In this document: piece after piece, positions 8,783 to 17,468 of the stretch
How positions within the stretch are numbered: position 1 is the stretch's first letter
How the letters are laid out: each line of letters opens with the position of its first letter
Made by a program: the position numbers and the translations under genes
The notes under the pieces: model-generated
Databases searched by the model: none
Told to the model about the DNA's origin: nothing
What the model saw: the letters and a program-made list of their open reading frames with translations, nothing else
NCBI RefSeq assembly: GCF_000317535.1
Contig: NC_019757.1
Location: forward strand, 3,178,501-3,242,500
Length of the DNA: 64,000 bases
Reading direction: 5' to 3'
From: Cylindrospermum stagnale PCC 7417
GTDB lineage: Bacteria > Cyanobacteriota > Cyanobacteriia > Cyanobacteriales > Nostocaceae

Positions 8783-9478
8783 ATGGTACAGCAACTCACA
8801 CCAGAAACCGCACCAGAAATCATCTACCCTGACAGCGATGGAAAACCGATGTCTGATAATACTAAACAGTATCGTTGGATTGTTACTATTAAAGAAAACT
8901 TAGAAATTTTATTTGCACCACAAGATGATGTGTTTATTGCCGGTGATTTACTTTGGTATCCCGTGCAGGGAAGTGTGAAAACTCGGCAAGCACCTGATGT
9001 TATGGTTGTTTTTGGCAGACCAAAAGGAGACAGAGGTTCTTATAAACAGTGGGAAGAAAATAATATTCCTCCACAGGTAGTATTTGAAATACTATCACCT
9101 GGAAACCGAACTCAAGATATGGCTAACAAATCGCTTTTTTATCAACGTTATGGAGTAGAAGAATATTATATTTATGATCCTGATAGAGTGGAATTTACTG
9201 GTTTCTTACGTGCTGAGGAATGGTTACAGCAAATTGAAGAAATCAATGGTTGGGTAAGTCCACTTTTGGGTATATGTTTTCAATTAACACCAAATACCTT
9301 AGAAATTTATTATCCTGATGGGCGAAAGTTTCTCACATCTGTAGAATTAAATCAACAGCGTGAACAAGAACGTCAAGCAAAAGAAGCAGCACTTCTGCAA
9401 CTAGAACAGGAACAACAGCGATATCAAGATTTATTAACTAGATTGCAAGCTAAAGGGATTGATATAAATAATCTGTGA
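8783..9478 (+). CDS. Uma2-family PD-(D/E)XK endonuclease-like protein
   Basis: The core (about residues 30-190) shows RQAPDVMVV, VVFEILSPGN and the RYGVEEYYIYDPD segment, which give the acidic residues of the Uma2/DUF820 restriction-endonuclease-like fold. A glutamine- and glutamate-rich coiled-coil tail follows (residues 190-231) and ends in AKGID, typical of these proteins. Uma2 genes occur in dozens of copies in Nostocales genomes with no settled function. ATG 8783 has a good Shine-Dalgarno (GGAGG at 8771-8775). It follows the DUF4058 gene in the same direction. Confidence 0.9.
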   Translation: MVQQLTPETAPEIIYPDSDGKPMSDNTKQYRWIVTIKENLEILFAPQDDVFIAGDLLWYPVQGSVKTRQAPDVMVVFGRPKGDRGSYKQWEENNIPPQVVFEILSPGNRTQDMANKSLFYQRYGVEEYYIYDPDRVEFTGFLRAEEWLQQIEEINGWVSPLLGICFQLTPNTLEIYYPDGRKFLTSVELNQQREQERQAKEAALLQLEQEQQRYQDLLTRLQAKGIDINNL

Positions 9479-9545
9479 TTATTGGATTATGTGGAGATTA
9501 TTTTGTTGATACCAATTTTATGTGAGGTTGCATCAAATAAATCCC

Positions 9546-9573
9546 GTAGAGACGTTCCATGGAACGTCTCTAC
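9546..9573. repeat. Perfect 28-bp palindromic repeat
   Basis: The arms GTAGAGACGTTCCA and TGGAACGTCTCTAC are exact complements. It is the same family as the repeat at 4856 and lies downstream of the Uma2 gene. Confidence 0.75.
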
Positions 9574-9715
9574 AGTCAGGAATAAAGCGCTGAAGAATTT
9601 TCACCATCACCCTAATTCTATTTATTATGTAGCTAAAAAATTAAAAATAATTGAGATTGATCACTTTATTAAATCCTGTCAATCCTTAAATCCTGGATAT
9701 CCTGATTCAGACAAT

Positions 9716-9812
9716 TTAAATATCAGGTTCTAAACCTAACAACCTTAACTGTTCTATCAATCTTTCCTTCTGTCTTCTTTCCTGTTCCGTTGGAGTAAAC
9801 ACCCAAGAAAAT
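9716..9812 (-). pseudogene. Uma2 C-terminal remnant
   Basis: On the minus strand this short frame reads a W-V-F-T-P-T-E start, then RRQKERLIEQLRLLGLEPDI and a stop. It aligns directly with the tail of the Uma2 protein at 10650-11396 (WVLTPTE ... RRQKERLIAQLKALGVEPD). The catalytic core is missing, and the fragment abuts the end of the HNH gene in another frame. It looks like the leftover end of a Uma2 gene displaced by the HNH module. Confidence 0.7.
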
Positions 9813-9818
9813 TGATTT

Positions 9819-10265
9819 TTATTCTTGACGAGGATCTGATAGTGGTGGATGCCAACCCGCTTCTACCCAAAAACGACGAGCAACTTGAATAGAAGCCTCA
9901 TCACGTCGTTCATCATTAAAGTCAAAACGCTCGCTAGTTGCTCTTCCTGTAGGAGTTGTACCTAAAATTTTTATACCATCTTTTGTCCAAATAAAATGCT
10001 CAGACCATTCTTGTTGACGGGGATTAAATAAAGCAACTTGTTCTTGAGTTTTGGGATCTGTACCTACTATAAAATTATAGTGACGCTCATTACAGCGATG
10101 ACAAGCTAAAGCTAAATTATCCAATTCATCTGAACCACCCAAGGACTGCGGCATAATATGGTCAATTGTAAAACGGTCGGGACTCAGATATTCAGGAGAG
10201 TGGCAATATTCACAGAGGAATTTAGCTCGTTTTCTTATAAGTCGTCGAGTTGGTTCGGACACCAT
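9819..10265 (-). CDS. HNH endonuclease
   Basis: The 148-residue protein has an HNH/beta-beta-alpha-metal nuclease core: CEYC (residues 18-21), TIDHIMPQSLGG, then DNLALACHRCN. These give the zinc-binding cysteine pairs and the catalytic histidine and asparagine. The C-terminal half (FNPRQQEWSEHFIW, PTGRAT) matches the common cyanobacterial HNH proteins. They are predicted DNA-cutting enzymes with no known target. The start overlaps the end of the upstream 89-residue gene by 31 bp, so the two are translationally linked. It may belong to a mobile or toxin-like module. ATG 10265 gives the expected N-terminus. Confidence 0.9.
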   Translation of the reverse strand: MVSEPTRRLIRKRAKFLCEYCHSPEYLSPDRFTIDHIMPQSLGGSDELDNLALACHRCNERHYNFIVGTDPKTQEQVALFNPRQQEWSEHFIWTKDGIKILGTTPTGRATSERFDFNDERRDEASIQVARRFWVEAGWHPPLSDPRQE

Positions 10266-10504
10266 TTACTTTTCGCCGCTAGTTGAGCGTTAATTAAGGT
10301 AAATATTCGCTGTAACTCAGAGATACCTACATATTCGGCTTCTTCTTCAGGAGTGATTATATCAGCTTTTTTCTTGTCTAACAGTTCTTCAAAGCGAGAT
10401 TGTAATTCATCAGTAAACTTAAATAGATAAATATCACCGAATTCACTCATCTTGATACCAGAAGATATTAAGGATGAGGGCTGAACCATTAATTGAGTAA
10501 TCAT
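10235..10504 (-). CDS. Small hypothetical protein partnered with the HNH gene
   Basis: It encodes 89 residues, or 71 if translation starts at the internal ATG at 10450 (MSEFGDIYLF). The helical, acidic middle (FEELLDKKKADIITPEEEAEY) and the ISELQRIFTLINAQLAA helix suggest a small cytosolic helical protein. It overlaps the HNH start by 31 bp, an arrangement seen for co-transcribed accessory or antidote partners. I do not recognise a family with certainty. An accessory or inhibitor role is inference from the overlap only. Confidence 0.6.
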   Translation of the reverse strand: MITQLMVQPSSLISSGIKMSEFGDIYLFKFTDELQSRFEELLDKKKADIITPEEEAEYVGISELQRIFTLINAQLAAKSKWCPNQLDDL

Positions 10505-10649
10505 TATGCGTTCACAGTTTATTTATTTCTATTGTGCCAGAATTAATATAGAAATAGAAAATTTGAGTTGATTAGATATAGTTTAAATTTGCTTTGCTTT
10601 AAAAAAGTTTCAAGCAAGTTACAATGATTCAAAAATATACATATCAATT

Positions 10650-11396
10650 TTAACCTAAATCAGGTTCGACACCAAGCGCCTTTAATTGTGCAATCAATCT
10701 TTCTTTCTGTCGTCTTTCCTGTTCTGTGCGTTGTCTTTCCGCTTCTGTTGGAGTTAATACCCAATTACCCGTAATATCATACCAGCGTAACCAAGGCTGC
10801 TGAATATTTTGATAACTGCCCTCCCATACTCCTAAACCTAATTCTATTTCCGGTATCCAAAAACGGGAATCTGATAAAGAGACTTCCGCATAACGACCGC
10901 CATCTAATTTAAATATTCTAAATGTATATGTATAACGGTCAAAAATAGCATAATAGGGAATCCGCAAAATTTGTTCATACACTTGCCATTTGGTCGGCGG
11001 TTTTTCTACATCTCGCAAAGTCTGTCCTAAATCTTCCCTTTCAGTTCCTGGTGAGAGTAACTCAACTACAATAAAAGGATTAATCCCCTCTTGCCAAACT
11101 ACATAACTGAGGCGTAAATCTCCATTTTGATAAAGCGGGGAAACATCGACAACAGCAAACCAATCTGGTCTTTTATACCAAATTGGCTGACGAGAGTCAT
11201 AATAAAGATTCATATCACTAGCGGTAAATATTTTATCGCTAGGATAACTAGGCGAATGAAAAGTTTCGTCTAACAAACGTGGTTGTAATAAATGAAAATG
11301 ATCAGGCAAACCAGGTTCCTCTGGATCTTCACTTTTGAGATCATACATAGTGGGTAATACTTCCTGGGGAGAACGTGGCGGATCAGTTTGATGCAT
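10650..11396 (-). CDS. Uma2-family endonuclease-like protein (larger form)
   Basis: The 248-residue protein belongs to the longer Uma2 subgroup. Its signs are an N-terminal DMNLYYDSRQPIWYKRPDWF segment, then an FIVVELLSPGTEREDLG motif carrying the conserved acidic residue, and an IPYYAIFDRYTYTFRIF strand pair. The tail WVLTPTEAERQRTEQERR is a basic coiled coil. It is a predicted PD-(D/E)XK fold with no confirmed substrate. It stands alone and is the closest visible relative of the fragment at 9716-9812. No damage is seen. Confidence 0.88.
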   Translation of the reverse strand: MHQTDPPRSPQEVLPTMYDLKSEDPEEPGLPDHFHLLQPRLLDETFHSPSYPSDKIFTASDMNLYYDSRQPIWYKRPDWFAVVDVSPLYQNGDLRLSYVVWQEGINPFIVVELLSPGTEREDLGQTLRDVEKPPTKWQVYEQILRIPYYAIFDRYTYTFRIFKLDGGRYAEVSLSDSRFWIPEIELGLGVWEGSYQNIQQPWLRWYDITGNWVLTPTEAERQRTEQERRQKERLIAQLKALGVEPDLG

Positions 11397-11457
11397 TGGG
11401 AAGCAGTCCTGTAGAAGATATTCCTCTTGATCTCTTGTACTTGGCGAATATAATTCG

Positions 11458-11566
11458 CGACTACACAGACAAAACCCACCTCCGTGGGTTGAAAACCCTT
11501 GATTTTTCGTGAGTCAGCGCAGGCGAACTATGTTTGTGTGGTTCCGCGATTTCTAATCGCTAGGTG
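11458..11566. repeat. Interspersed hairpin repeat before smc
   Basis: The segment has ACAGACAAAACCCACC paired with GTGGGTTGAAAA, then GATTTTTCGT and a second GCGATT...AATCGC hairpin. A near copy (ACAGACAAAACCCGCC ... GATTTTTCGT) lies inside the element at 36278-36629. The rest of the gap up to smc shows no gene. Confidence 0.6.
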
Positions 11567-11722
11567 CAAGATATAAACCTATCTTTATTATGGAACTTGA
11601 TCATCCCCTTGGCGTCCTTGGCGTCTTGGCGGTTCGTTAAATCCTAAATTCCTCCCCCTCACAAGTTGCTAACCTTAAAATAATTGATACACTTGTTCTT
11701 TTAGCCCAGCCAACCAGTGCCT

Positions 11723-14700
11723 ATGGTGTACGTCAAGCGCGTTGAACTCACCAACTTCAAATCCTTCGGCGGTACTACTTCAGTCCCTTTGCTACCGGGG
11801 TGTACTGTCATATCTGGGCCGAATGGTTCGGGTAAATCGAATATTCTCGATGCGCTGCTGTTTTGCCTTGGACTCGCTAGTTCTAAGGGGATGCGGGCCG
11901 ATCGCTTGCCGGATTTGGTAAATAACGCTCAAAAGCCCAAGGGGCGGGCTTCTATCGAGGCTAGCGTGACGGTGACGTTTGATATTTCGGATGTCTCACG
12001 CCAAGGCGCAGAGGCGCAAAGGGAAGAGGTAGAGGAAGCAGAGGAGGAGGAAGATTTAAAATCCAAAATCCAAAATCCAAAATCGGCTGAGTGGAGTGTG
12101 ACTCGAAAGTTGCGGGTGACTCATCAAGGGACTTATACGTCGAATTATTATATTAATGGTGTTGCTTGCACGTTGACGGAGTTGCATGAGGAGTTGGAGA
12201 CGCTGCGGGTTTATCCTGAAGGCTATAACGTGGTGCTGCAAGGGGATGTGACGAGTATTATCTCGATGAATGCGCGGGAGAGGCGGGAAATTATTGATGA
12301 GTTGGCGGGGGTGGCGACTTACGATCGCAAAATCGTCCAAGCTAAGTCTACTTTGGATGAGGTGAAGGAAAGGGAAGATAGTTGTCGGATTATCGAAACT
12401 GAATTAACTGTACAGCGCGATCGCCTTTCTCAAGACCGGGCGAAGGCGGAAAAATATCAAAAACTCCGCACGGAATTTCAGCACAAGCAATCTTGGGAAG
12501 CTGTTCTCTCCTGGCGTTCTCTGCAATCACAGCAAGAAAAGTTGGTGGCGCAAATTCAAAATGGCGATCGCAATTTTGCCGAACTCACTACCCAACTCGC
12601 TACCCTCAATTTAGCAATTACCCAAAAAACCGCTGAACTTGAACAACTTAACGCCCATGTTAAAGCATTGGGAGAAGAGGAACTTTTGGCGGTACAGTCT
12701 ACCCTCGCAACCCAAGAAGCGGAACGTAAGCAACTCCAGCGTCAGCAAAAGGAATTAGAAACAGCTTTGCAAGAAACTGCACGGCGTCTGGCGCAAACTC
12801 AGCAAGAAATTCAACTTCATCAGCTTTCTCTCGCACAAGCTGCACAACAACAAATTGTCGAAACCGCAAATGTTTCTTCTCTCCAGCAACAACGGAATGA
12901 GGCACAGCAAGCAATAGAGGCTTCTCGCGCCGCCGCAGCAGAAATCGCTTCGGCGTCGGAAGCATGGGTGCAGCAACAAACGGCATTAAACCGCCAAATT
13001 GAAACTTTGTTGCAAACTCTCGAACCCCAACGCACTGAGCAAGCCCAGCTTCAGGAACGCAATCACCAATTACAGCAACTCATTCAAGAGCAAACTCAGC
13101 TAATTGCTACTTTAGAACCGCAATTAGTCGAAAAGCAAGCTGATTGCAGTCGGATGGAAACGGAATTTAACGCCTCTAGCGAACCGATTCAAGCTTTAGC
13201 TCAAAATCTCTCAGCGACAGAACAAGAGTTGCAAATCCAGCAAGAAACCCAAAAGCGACTGTTGCAAGAACAGCGGGAAAAACAACGCACTTTAGATAAA
13301 ATTGAGGCACAGACCCAGGCACAGCAAGAAGTCCAAGGTACTCAAGCGAGTAAGGTGATTTTGCAATCGGGTATGCCTGGGCTTTGTGGGTTGGTTGTGC
13401 AGTTGGGGAAGGTGGAACCCCGTTATCAGCTAGCTTTGGAAATTTCTGCTGGTGGACGTTTGGGACATATTGTGGTGGAAGATGACAGTATCGCCGCCGC
13501 TGGGATTGAATTGCTGAAACAAAAACGCGCCGGAAGAGCAACTTTTTTACCGCTAAATAAAGTTCATGCGCCGAAATTTACCCAAGATGCCACCCTGCGT
13601 TACGCTAGCGGCTTTGTTAATTATGCTGTGAATTTAGTTGAGTGCGATCGCCGTTTTCAAGATGTTTTCAGCTATGTTTTCGGCAGCACGGTGGTATTTA
13701 CCAATCTCGAACAGGCGCGGAAAAACATCGGACTTTATCGCATTGTTACCCTAGATGGGGAATTGCTGGAAACTAGCGGTGCAATGACTGGGGGAAGTAA
13801 TACCCAGCGTTCGGCGTTGCGGTTTGGCACAGGAGAAGCGACGGAATCTGAAGAAACAATGGCTTTAAAAACCCGTTTGGCGGATATTGAGCGGGTTTTA
13901 GAACGTTGTAGTGAAGCGATCGCCACTTTATCCACCCGTACCAAAACCTTAACACAGGAACTCGCAGAAACTCGTCAAAAACGGCGAGAACAGCAGTTGC
14001 AGTTGGAACAGTTGCAAAAAGACATTAAAACTTTAACAGCACAATTAGAGGGGACGCGATCGCAATTCGCCCAAAACAGCGAAAAATTCGCCACTTCTCA
14101 AACTCGCCTCGAAGTTTTATTGCGGGAATTACCAGGGCAAGAAACTCAACTGCAAGAATTACGACACACCTTAGCAGAGTTAGAAGCCTCCCAAACCCCT
14201 AGTGAATGGCAACAAATCCAGGGGGTAATTAGGAATCAAGAGCAACAATTGCAACAACGGGAAACCGCCTTAAGGGAAGCAGAGCAAAGATTAAAAAATC
14301 TAGAAAATCAGCAACAGCGGTTACAAGAGAAAATTCAAGAAGGAGAAACGCGGGTTGCAGAATATCAACAGTCAGCAGCAACAGGCAACAGGCAACAGGC
14401 AACAGTCAACAACCAATTAGCAGAACTGAATAATCAAATTACCGCAACTCAGGCATCTTTGCGAGAAAAGGAACTGAATTTAGGGGAAGAAAAGCAAAAA
14501 CGGGATGCTACAGAACAGGAATTGCGATCGCATCTGTTGCGGCAGCAGCAATTACAATGGGAACTGGAAAAGCTCCAAGAAACCCAGGTGAAGCGGCGGG
14601 AAGAACTAGGAACTCTACAAACCCAATTGCGGGATTTAGGAGCTGAATTACCCAGCCCCCTGCCAGAAGTTCCTGATAAAGTAGATTTAGAGGAATTGCA

Positions 14701-15346
14701 GAAAGAATTGCGATCGCTTGCCAAACGCTTGCAGGCAATGGAACCCGTAAATATGCTGGCTTTGGAAGAATACGAACGTACCCAAAACCGCCTCCAAGAA
14801 CTTACAGATAAATTGCAGACATTAGAAGCAGAGCGCACCGAACTACTTTTACGGATTGAAAACTTTACTACCCTACGTCAACGCGCCTTTAAAGAAGCTT
14901 TTGATGCTGTCAACGAAAACTTTCAATCAATTTTCGCTATCCTTTCCGACGGTGACGGCTATCTACAACTCGATAATCCAGAAGATCCCTTTAACAGTGG
15001 ACTGAACTTAGTTGCCCATCCCAAAGGTAAACCAGTACAGCGTCTAGCTTCGATGTCCGGGGGCGAAAAATCCCTCACCGCCTTAAGTTTTATCTTTGCG
15101 CTGCAACGCTACCGCCCATCACCATTTTATGCATTTGACGAAGTTGATATGTTTTTAGACGGGGCAAACGTGGAACGATTAGCTAGAATGATTAAACAAC
15201 AGGCACAACAAGCACAGTTTATTGTTGTGAGTTTGCGTCGTCCGATGATAGAATCAGCCGAACGCACAATTGGTGTTACTCAAGCACGAGGAGCTTATAC
15301 CCAAGTTTTGGGAATAAAATTAAAATCTTCCAATGCATCGGCTTGA
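11723..15346 (+). CDS. smc: Chromosome segregation protein SMC
   Basis: SMC dimers bind and organise DNA as ATP-driven rings. The 1207-residue protein (from ATG 11723; an upstream GTG at 11717 adds two residues) has an N-terminal P-loop GPNGSGKS, long coiled coils rich in Q/E/L, a central hinge (about residues 530-680, including GMPGLCG and AGRATFLPL), a second coiled coil, the signature MSGGEKSLTALS and Walker B YAFDEVD. No scpA/scpB is adjacent. Two oddities lie inside: an acidic, repeat-derived insertion after residue 92, between the head strands, and a GCAACAG heptamer array in the second coiled coil. Both keep the frame open. Confidence 0.97.
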   Translation: MVYVKRVELTNFKSFGGTTSVPLLPGCTVISGPNGSGKSNILDALLFCLGLASSKGMRADRLPDLVNNAQKPKGRASIEASVTVTFDISDVSRQGAEAQREEVEEAEEEEDLKSKIQNPKSAEWSVTRKLRVTHQGTYTSNYYINGVACTLTELHEELETLRVYPEGYNVVLQGDVTSIISMNARERREIIDELAGVATYDRKIVQAKSTLDEVKEREDSCRIIETELTVQRDRLSQDRAKAEKYQKLRTEFQHKQSWEAVLSWRSLQSQQEKLVAQIQNGDRNFAELTTQLATLNLAITQKTAELEQLNAHVKALGEEELLAVQSTLATQEAERKQLQRQQKELETALQETARRLAQTQQEIQLHQLSLAQAAQQQIVETANVSSLQQQRNEAQQAIEASRAAAAEIASASEAWVQQQTALNRQIETLLQTLEPQRTEQAQLQERNHQLQQLIQEQTQLIATLEPQLVEKQADCSRMETEFNASSEPIQALAQNLSATEQELQIQQETQKRLLQEQREKQRTLDKIEAQTQAQQEVQGTQASKVILQSGMPGLCGLVVQLGKVEPRYQLALEISAGGRLGHIVVEDDSIAAAGIELLKQKRAGRATFLPLNKVHAPKFTQDATLRYASGFVNYAVNLVECDRRFQDVFSYVFGSTVVFTNLEQARKNIGLYRIVTLDGELLETSGAMTGGSNTQRSALRFGTGEATESEETMALKTRLADIERVLERCSEAIATLSTRTKTLTQELAETRQKRREQQLQLEQLQKDIKTLTAQLEGTRSQFAQNSEKFATSQTRLEVLLRELPGQETQLQELRHTLAELEASQTPSEWQQIQGVIRNQEQQLQQRETALREAEQRLKNLENQQQRLQEKIQEGETRVAEYQQSAATGNRQQATVNNQLAELNNQITATQASLREKELNLGEEKQKRDATEQELRSHLLRQQQLQWELEKLQETQVKRREELGTLQTQLRDLGAELPSPLPEVPDKVDLEELQKELRSLAKRLQAMEPVNMLALEEYERTQNRLQELTDKLQTLEAERTELLLRIENFTTLRQRAFKEAFDAVNENFQSIFAILSDGDGYLQLDNPEDPFNSGLNLVAHPKGKPVQRLASMSGGEKSLTALSFIFALQRYRPSPFYAFDEVDMFLDGANVERLARMIKQQAQQAQFIVVSLRRPMIESAERTIGVTQARGAYTQVLGIKLKSSNASA
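12057..12084 (+). repeat. STRR heptamer array inside smc
   Basis: About three and a half copies of the heptamer AATCCAA run in phase with the smc reading frame and encode part of LKSKIQNPKS. A second non-coding-type repeat, AAGGCGCAGAGGCGCAAAGG (about 12002-12021), lies just before it. Together they make the insertion near residues 94-124. Confidence 0.75.
14378..14405 (+). repeat. GCAACAG heptamer array inside smc
   Basis: Four exact copies of GCAACAG are translated as part of ATGNRQQATVNN in the C-terminal coiled coil of SMC, giving a non-heptad polar break in that coil. Confidence 0.75.
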
Positions 15347-15405
15347 GTTTCTGTTAAAAATAGTGTATAGATCAAACCGGATTCGAGATCAGGACTCGGT
15401 ATAGA

Positions 15406-16395
15406 ATGACCTCTGAACAGATAGTTAGGCGTTCCGACATATTGAACACCCAGGTGATCACCCGCGACAACGGCAAGCGGTTAGGTATCATCAGTCAAGT
15501 CTGGGTTGATATTGATCAGCGAGAGGTTGTGGCTCTTAGTTTGCGAGACAGCCTGATCTCTATTTCTGGTCTGCCCCGTTATATGTACCTCAATAGCATC
15601 AACCAAATTGGTGACGTTATCTTAGTTGATAACGAAGATGTGATTGAAGATGTTGAAGTTGAGGCTCTCAGCAACCTGGTTAACTGGGAAGTGATTACAG
15701 AAACAGGTGAAGTTTTAGGCAAAGTGCGGGGCTTCAAGTTCAATGGCGAAAACGGCAAAATTTACTCCATCGTCATCGCTTCTTTGGGATTGCCCCAAAT
15801 CCCCGATCAATTTTTGAGTACTTACGAGTTATCAGTAGACGAAATCGTCAGTACTGGACCCAACAGATTGATTGTATTTGAGGGAGCCGAAGAACGGGTG
15901 AACCAATTGACAGTCGGTATCTTGGAACGCCTGGGTATCGGTAAACCACCGTGGGAAAGAGATGCCGAAGAAGAATATGGCTATAGTGCTCCCCGGACAA
16001 TTGCCACACCAAATCAGCTGCCAAGTGGAGTGCCGTTACAGCCACCAAAGCCAAAAGTTCGCGCCCCCGAACCCGTAGCACGGGAGGAAGAAGAATGGAA
16101 TGAAGATTATTTGGAAGAAGAAAGACCCCAGCGTCAGGTAATGAGGGCGCGACAGTACGAATCGATTCAATACGAAGAAGACGAAGAAGATAACTGGAGT
16201 GAGGCCACAGGTAGGGATAAGTATCAACAACCGCCAAAATTTGAACCCCAACCCTACAACAAGCCTTACGCCGAAGAATACGACGATTATGACGACTTAG
16301 AAGGCGATGCTTGGGAGGATGCACCAAAGCCAGTGAATATTCCCAGGAAACTGACAGAAAAACAGCCAGAATACGAAGAAGAAGGCGGATATTAG
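15406..16395 (+). CDS. PRC-barrel domain protein with long acidic tail
   Basis: The 329-residue protein has two PRC-barrel units (about residues 5-85 and 90-165), seen in the paired patterns LNTQVITRDNGKRLGIISQV and NWEVITETGEVLGKVRG. PRC barrels occur in photosynthetic reaction-centre subunit H and in RNA-processing proteins such as RimM, and mediate protein contacts. The tail (190-329) is low-complexity, acidic and rich in E/D/Y/P, so probably disordered. It begins 59 bp after smc and may be co-transcribed. Function is unknown; homologues of this form are widespread in cyanobacteria. Confidence 0.88.
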   Translation: MTSEQIVRRSDILNTQVITRDNGKRLGIISQVWVDIDQREVVALSLRDSLISISGLPRYMYLNSINQIGDVILVDNEDVIEDVEVEALSNLVNWEVITETGEVLGKVRGFKFNGENGKIYSIVIASLGLPQIPDQFLSTYELSVDEIVSTGPNRLIVFEGAEERVNQLTVGILERLGIGKPPWERDAEEEYGYSAPRTIATPNQLPSGVPLQPPKPKVRAPEPVAREEEEWNEDYLEEERPQRQVMRARQYESIQYEEDEEDNWSEATGRDKYQQPPKFEPQPYNKPYAEEYDDYDDLEGDAWEDAPKPVNIPRKLTEKQPEYEEEGGY

Positions 16396-16411
16396 AACCT
16401 ACCCCCATCAA

Positions 16412-16442
16412 CAGTTATCAGTTAGCTAATAACTGATAACTG
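16412..16442. terminator. Stem-loop between convergent genes
   Basis: A 13-bp perfect stem (CAGTTATCAGTTA with its complement) encloses a 5-nt loop. It begins 16 bp after the PRC-barrel stop and ends just before the converging gene's stop at 16445. It also matches a dispersed cyanobacterial repeat. Without a U-tract the terminator role is probable, not certain. Confidence 0.5.
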
Positions 16443-16444
16443 AA

Positions 16445-17176
16445 TTAATTACAGCCAGATGCAGCAGCCCAGCTAACGGTTTTTAAGTCACCACTAAATA
16501 CAGTAGTGTATTTAAAAGGTGAAATACCAGAGCAAAGCATGGAACTTGTATTAGCGCGACGGGGAGACCACCAGGAATCTGCCTCTACAGTCAAGCTTGT
16601 GCCATTCCAAGATAATGCTTTCACCACTAGAGAGTTAGTTTTACCATCACTATACTTTTTAGCAGTGAGATATGTAGAGTAGTTAACGTTACCATTGGTT
16701 GGATCAATTCTAGCTATAACGGCTACTTTGGGCCCGCCACCATTGCCATAGGTGGGTAGCCAACGGCCAGTAGAAAAGCGCCGAAAATCATTACCAGTTT
16801 GGTTGCCAGTGGAGGAAAAAACGCCGTATAAAACGCCTTTTCCATCCCAAAGCAGCCCGTAGCCTCTACCATCGTCAAGCGTTGTTTCGTAGTCGCTGCG
16901 ACACCATTTCTTGACACCATTATCGAAACGAATAATCCGAGGATCTTGGTTAATAGATGATACTTGCTGATAACCAACGTAGATATTTGTTGTTCCAACA
17001 GTTACCTTGGGGCCATTTTTGGCTTTGATTTTCGCTTCAGAGTCATTACAAGTGAATGTTACACTTGTACCGACAGATATGAATTTATCTACGGCTAATG
17101 CCTGAGGTGCTAGGGCGGCAATGGCTAAATTAACCCCTAATATTGCCGATAAAGCTGGAAATTTCAGGTACTTCAT
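16445..17176 (-). CDS. Secreted hypothetical protein
   Basis: From ATG 17176 the protein has 243 residues and opens with a classical signal peptide (basic MKYLKF, hydrophobic core, cut after APQALA). The exported part contains four cysteines (in FTCND, WCRSD, MLCSG and SGCN) that could form two disulfides, and a glycine/tryptophan-rich beta-like body (GYGLLWDGKGVLYGVFSSTG). ATGs further upstream (17209, 17239) would only add a polar leader. I recognise no catalytic motif. A near copy of its N-terminal coding DNA survives in the pseudogene just upstream, so the family has been duplicating locally. Confidence 0.7.
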   Translation of the reverse strand: MKYLKFPALSAILGVNLAIAALAPQALAVDKFISVGTSVTFTCNDSEAKIKAKNGPKVTVGTTNIYVGYQQVSSINQDPRIIRFDNGVKKWCRSDYETTLDDGRGYGLLWDGKGVLYGVFSSTGNQTGNDFRRFSTGRWLPTYGNGGGPKVAVIARIDPTNGNVNYSTYLTAKKYSDGKTNSLVVKALSWNGTSLTVEADSWWSPRRANTSSMLCSGISPFKYTTVFSGDLKTVSWAAASGCN

Positions 17177-17249
17177 AAATTGGGACTGATGGATAATGTT
17201 GTTGCTCATTACCGTAAAATTACTTGGTGTACGTTGCAACTCCTATTAT

Positions 17250-17366
17250 TGTGGAAGTCCGAATCTGAAGCTATCGTGAAATTGCCGAATTAGTCATTTT
17301 CTTAACAAAGTGCAAGTTAAGTGTCATTACAAGTGAATGTTACACTGTTAACAGCAGATAGGAATG
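17250..17366 (-). pseudogene. Chimeric remnant: start of the 16445 gene type joined to the end of the 17469 gene type
   Basis: On the minus strand the fragment reads A-Q-A-S-F-L-S-A-V-N-SVTFTCND, matching A-L-A-V-D-K-F-I-S-V-G-T-SVTFTCND of the downstream secreted protein. After a stop it continues into KMTNSAIS plus a stop, matching the KMANSAISP end of the upstream gene. The DNA of the last part (17268-17312) is also nearly the same as 17465-17511. The fragment is therefore a duplicated copy with its middle deleted. It cannot encode a product. Confidence 0.65.
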
Positions 17367-17468
17367 AAGCTTGGGCTAAGGGACTGATAAATAAAATAAT
17401 CTTATGCCATTTTTAAGTATAATTACTTAGCTTTGCCGCCAAACTATTGTGCAAGTCCAATTTAAAAG

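Noticed and set aside
9482-9733. 83-codon plus-strand frame after the Uma2 gene
   Set aside because: It runs through a perfect palindromic repeat and overlaps the antisense Uma2 stump; no motif or ribosome site.
12056-14838. Several open frames on the minus strand opposite smc
   Set aside because: They follow the codon pattern of smc in reverse, have no ribosome sites and no known motifs. They are shadows of the Q/E-rich coiled-coil gene.
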